DNA of 64,000 bases from Ignavibacteriales bacterium (GTDB lineage: Bacteria > Bacteroidota > Ignavibacteria > Ignavibacteriales > Ignavibacteriaceae). Positions 63,405 to 64,000 of the stretch are shown in pieces (within the stretch, counting starts at the first letter, position 1; each line of letters begins with the position of its first letter). Location of the stretch: assembly GCA_016707285.1 (NCBI GenBank), contig JADJIA010000005.1:248001-312000 (forward strand). The letters run 5' to 3'. The position numbers were made by a program, and so were the translations under genes. The notes beneath the pieces were generated by a model that was not told the DNA's origin, ran no database searches, and saw only the letters and a list, made by a program, of their open reading frames with translations.

Positions 63405-64000
63405 CTATTTCCTTTTATCCATAACTTTGTCGATCAGTTTATATTCAACTGCCTCTTCAGAAGTCATGTAATAATCCCTGTCGCAATCCTTTAAAATCTG
63501 ATCTACAGTTTTATCTGTATGTTCAGCGAGAATCTTGTAGAGAGTATCACGGGTTTTCATCATTTCTTTTGCCTGAATCTCGATATCAGAAGCCTGACCG
63601 GAGATACCACCGCTCCAGGGCTGGTGAATCATAATCTTAGAGTGGGGAAGTGATGATCTTTTACCGGCAGCTCCACCGGCAAGAAGCACAGCACCCATAC
63701 TTGCAGCAAGACCGACACAAATAGTAGCTACATCAGGTTTAATAAATTTCATCGTGTCATATATCGCAAGTCCCGCTGAAACACTGCCACCCGGAGAGTT
63801 GATGTAAAGATTTATATCTTTAGTAGAATCCTCGGCTTCGAGGAAAATCAATTGTGCAATAGTTAATGATGCAACATGGTCATCTATTGCAGTGCCAAGG
63901 AAGATAATTCTCTCTCTGAGAAGTCTGGAATAGATGTCCATTCCTCTTTCACCCCTGCCTGTCTGTTCGATAACATAGGGGACCAACTGGTTGTAAATTT
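63405..64000 (-). CDS. clpP: ATP-dependent Clp protease proteolytic subunit, 5' end outside window
   Basis: The frame is open through the window end: codons upstream of TTG 63986 read IYNQ, which belongs to the ClpP N-terminus before LVPYVIEQTGRGERGMDIYSRLL. At least 198 residues are seen. The triad is intact: Ser in GLAASMGAVLL, His in SKIMIHQPW and Asp in the DRDYYMTSEEAVEY stretch. It forms the peptidase barrel for ClpX/ClpA; the ATPase gene is not in the window. Confidence 0.96.
   Translation of the reverse strand, partial: IYNQLVPYVIEQTGRGERGMDIYSRLLRERIIFLGTAIDDHVASLTIAQLIFLEAEDSTKDINLYINSPGGSVSAGLAIYDTMKFIKPDVATICVGLAASMGAVLLAGGAAGKRSSLPHSKIMIHQPWSGGISGQASDIEIQAKEMMKTRDTLYKILAEHTDKTVDQILKDCDRDYYMTSEEAVEYKLIDKVMDKRK

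Noticed and set aside
1..64000. CRISPR arrays, insertion sequences, phage genes, riboswitches, rRNA
   Set aside because: I found no regular spaced repeats, transposase or integrase motifs, terminal inverted repeats, or conserved RNA elements other than the tRNA.

Overview
This is an AT-rich stretch of bacterial chromosome from a Gram-negative member of the Bacteroidota/Chlorobiota/Ignavibacteriota group. Ignavibacteria fit best, but that is an inference from gene content. The evidence is a PorU sortase next to PorV, secreted proteins with type IX (T9SS) C-terminal sorting domains, a DUF5683 protein, a uppS-bamA-skp-skp-lpxD envelope operon, and promoters of the Bacteroidota TTTG-N19-TAnnTTTG type. 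TTG is a common start codon. I see no phage, transposase, CRISPR array or rRNA.

Layout. 1-11.6 kb: T9SS/secretion block (porU cut by the window edge, porV, an M6-like secreted protein split by a frameshift, a gluzincin/TolB/beta-barrel protein, a DUF5683 protein). 11.7-14.1 kb: MBOAT acyltransferase plus SGNH protein, a surface-glycan O-acetylation pair. 14.1-21.8 kb: der, an FAD disulfide reductase, a TPR protein, rel, ruvX and a cyclic-nucleotide-gated K+ channel. 21.8-26.1 kb: chemoreceptor-like protein overlapping a NMT1/THI5-type binding protein, divergent from a receiver-kinase hybrid. 26.2-30.6 kb: PorV/PorQ paralogue, panD, two small envelope proteins, rsfS, argS. 30.6-34.2 kb (minus): comF, a VWA-like membrane protein, and surE with an internal amber codon. 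34.3-35.8 kb: lexA with two operators in its promoter, then two small uncharacterised genes. 35.9-41.3 kb: uppS-bamA-skp-skp-lpxD. 41.3-45.3 kb (minus): truA, queD, queE, an esterase, a lipoprotein and a secreted protein. 45.4-46.9 kb: a degenerate repeat region, tRNA-His and a pirin. 46.9-64 kb: T9SS cargo proteins, a hemolysin III family protein, hisS, hutH, a PLP enzyme, an S9 peptidase, YbaK, an SGNH-like protein, a lipoprotein, an unknown disordered protein, and clpP (cut by the window end).

The strongest unusual signal is a matched pair. The tRNA-His gene lacks the near-universal G-1 and carries A73 instead of C73. The hisS gene 3.8 kb away encodes a synthetase whose motif-2 region resembles the alphaproteobacterial type, the classical case in which this identity element was lost. 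Other points: lexA has a near-consensus promoter with two identical 18-bp operator copies and heads a possible SOS operon of unknown genes; the M6-like protein lacks the HEXXH zinc site; and three single-base lesions (M6-like, surE, bamA) point either to sequence errors or to gene decay. Because bamA is normally essential, error is the likelier explanation at least there.
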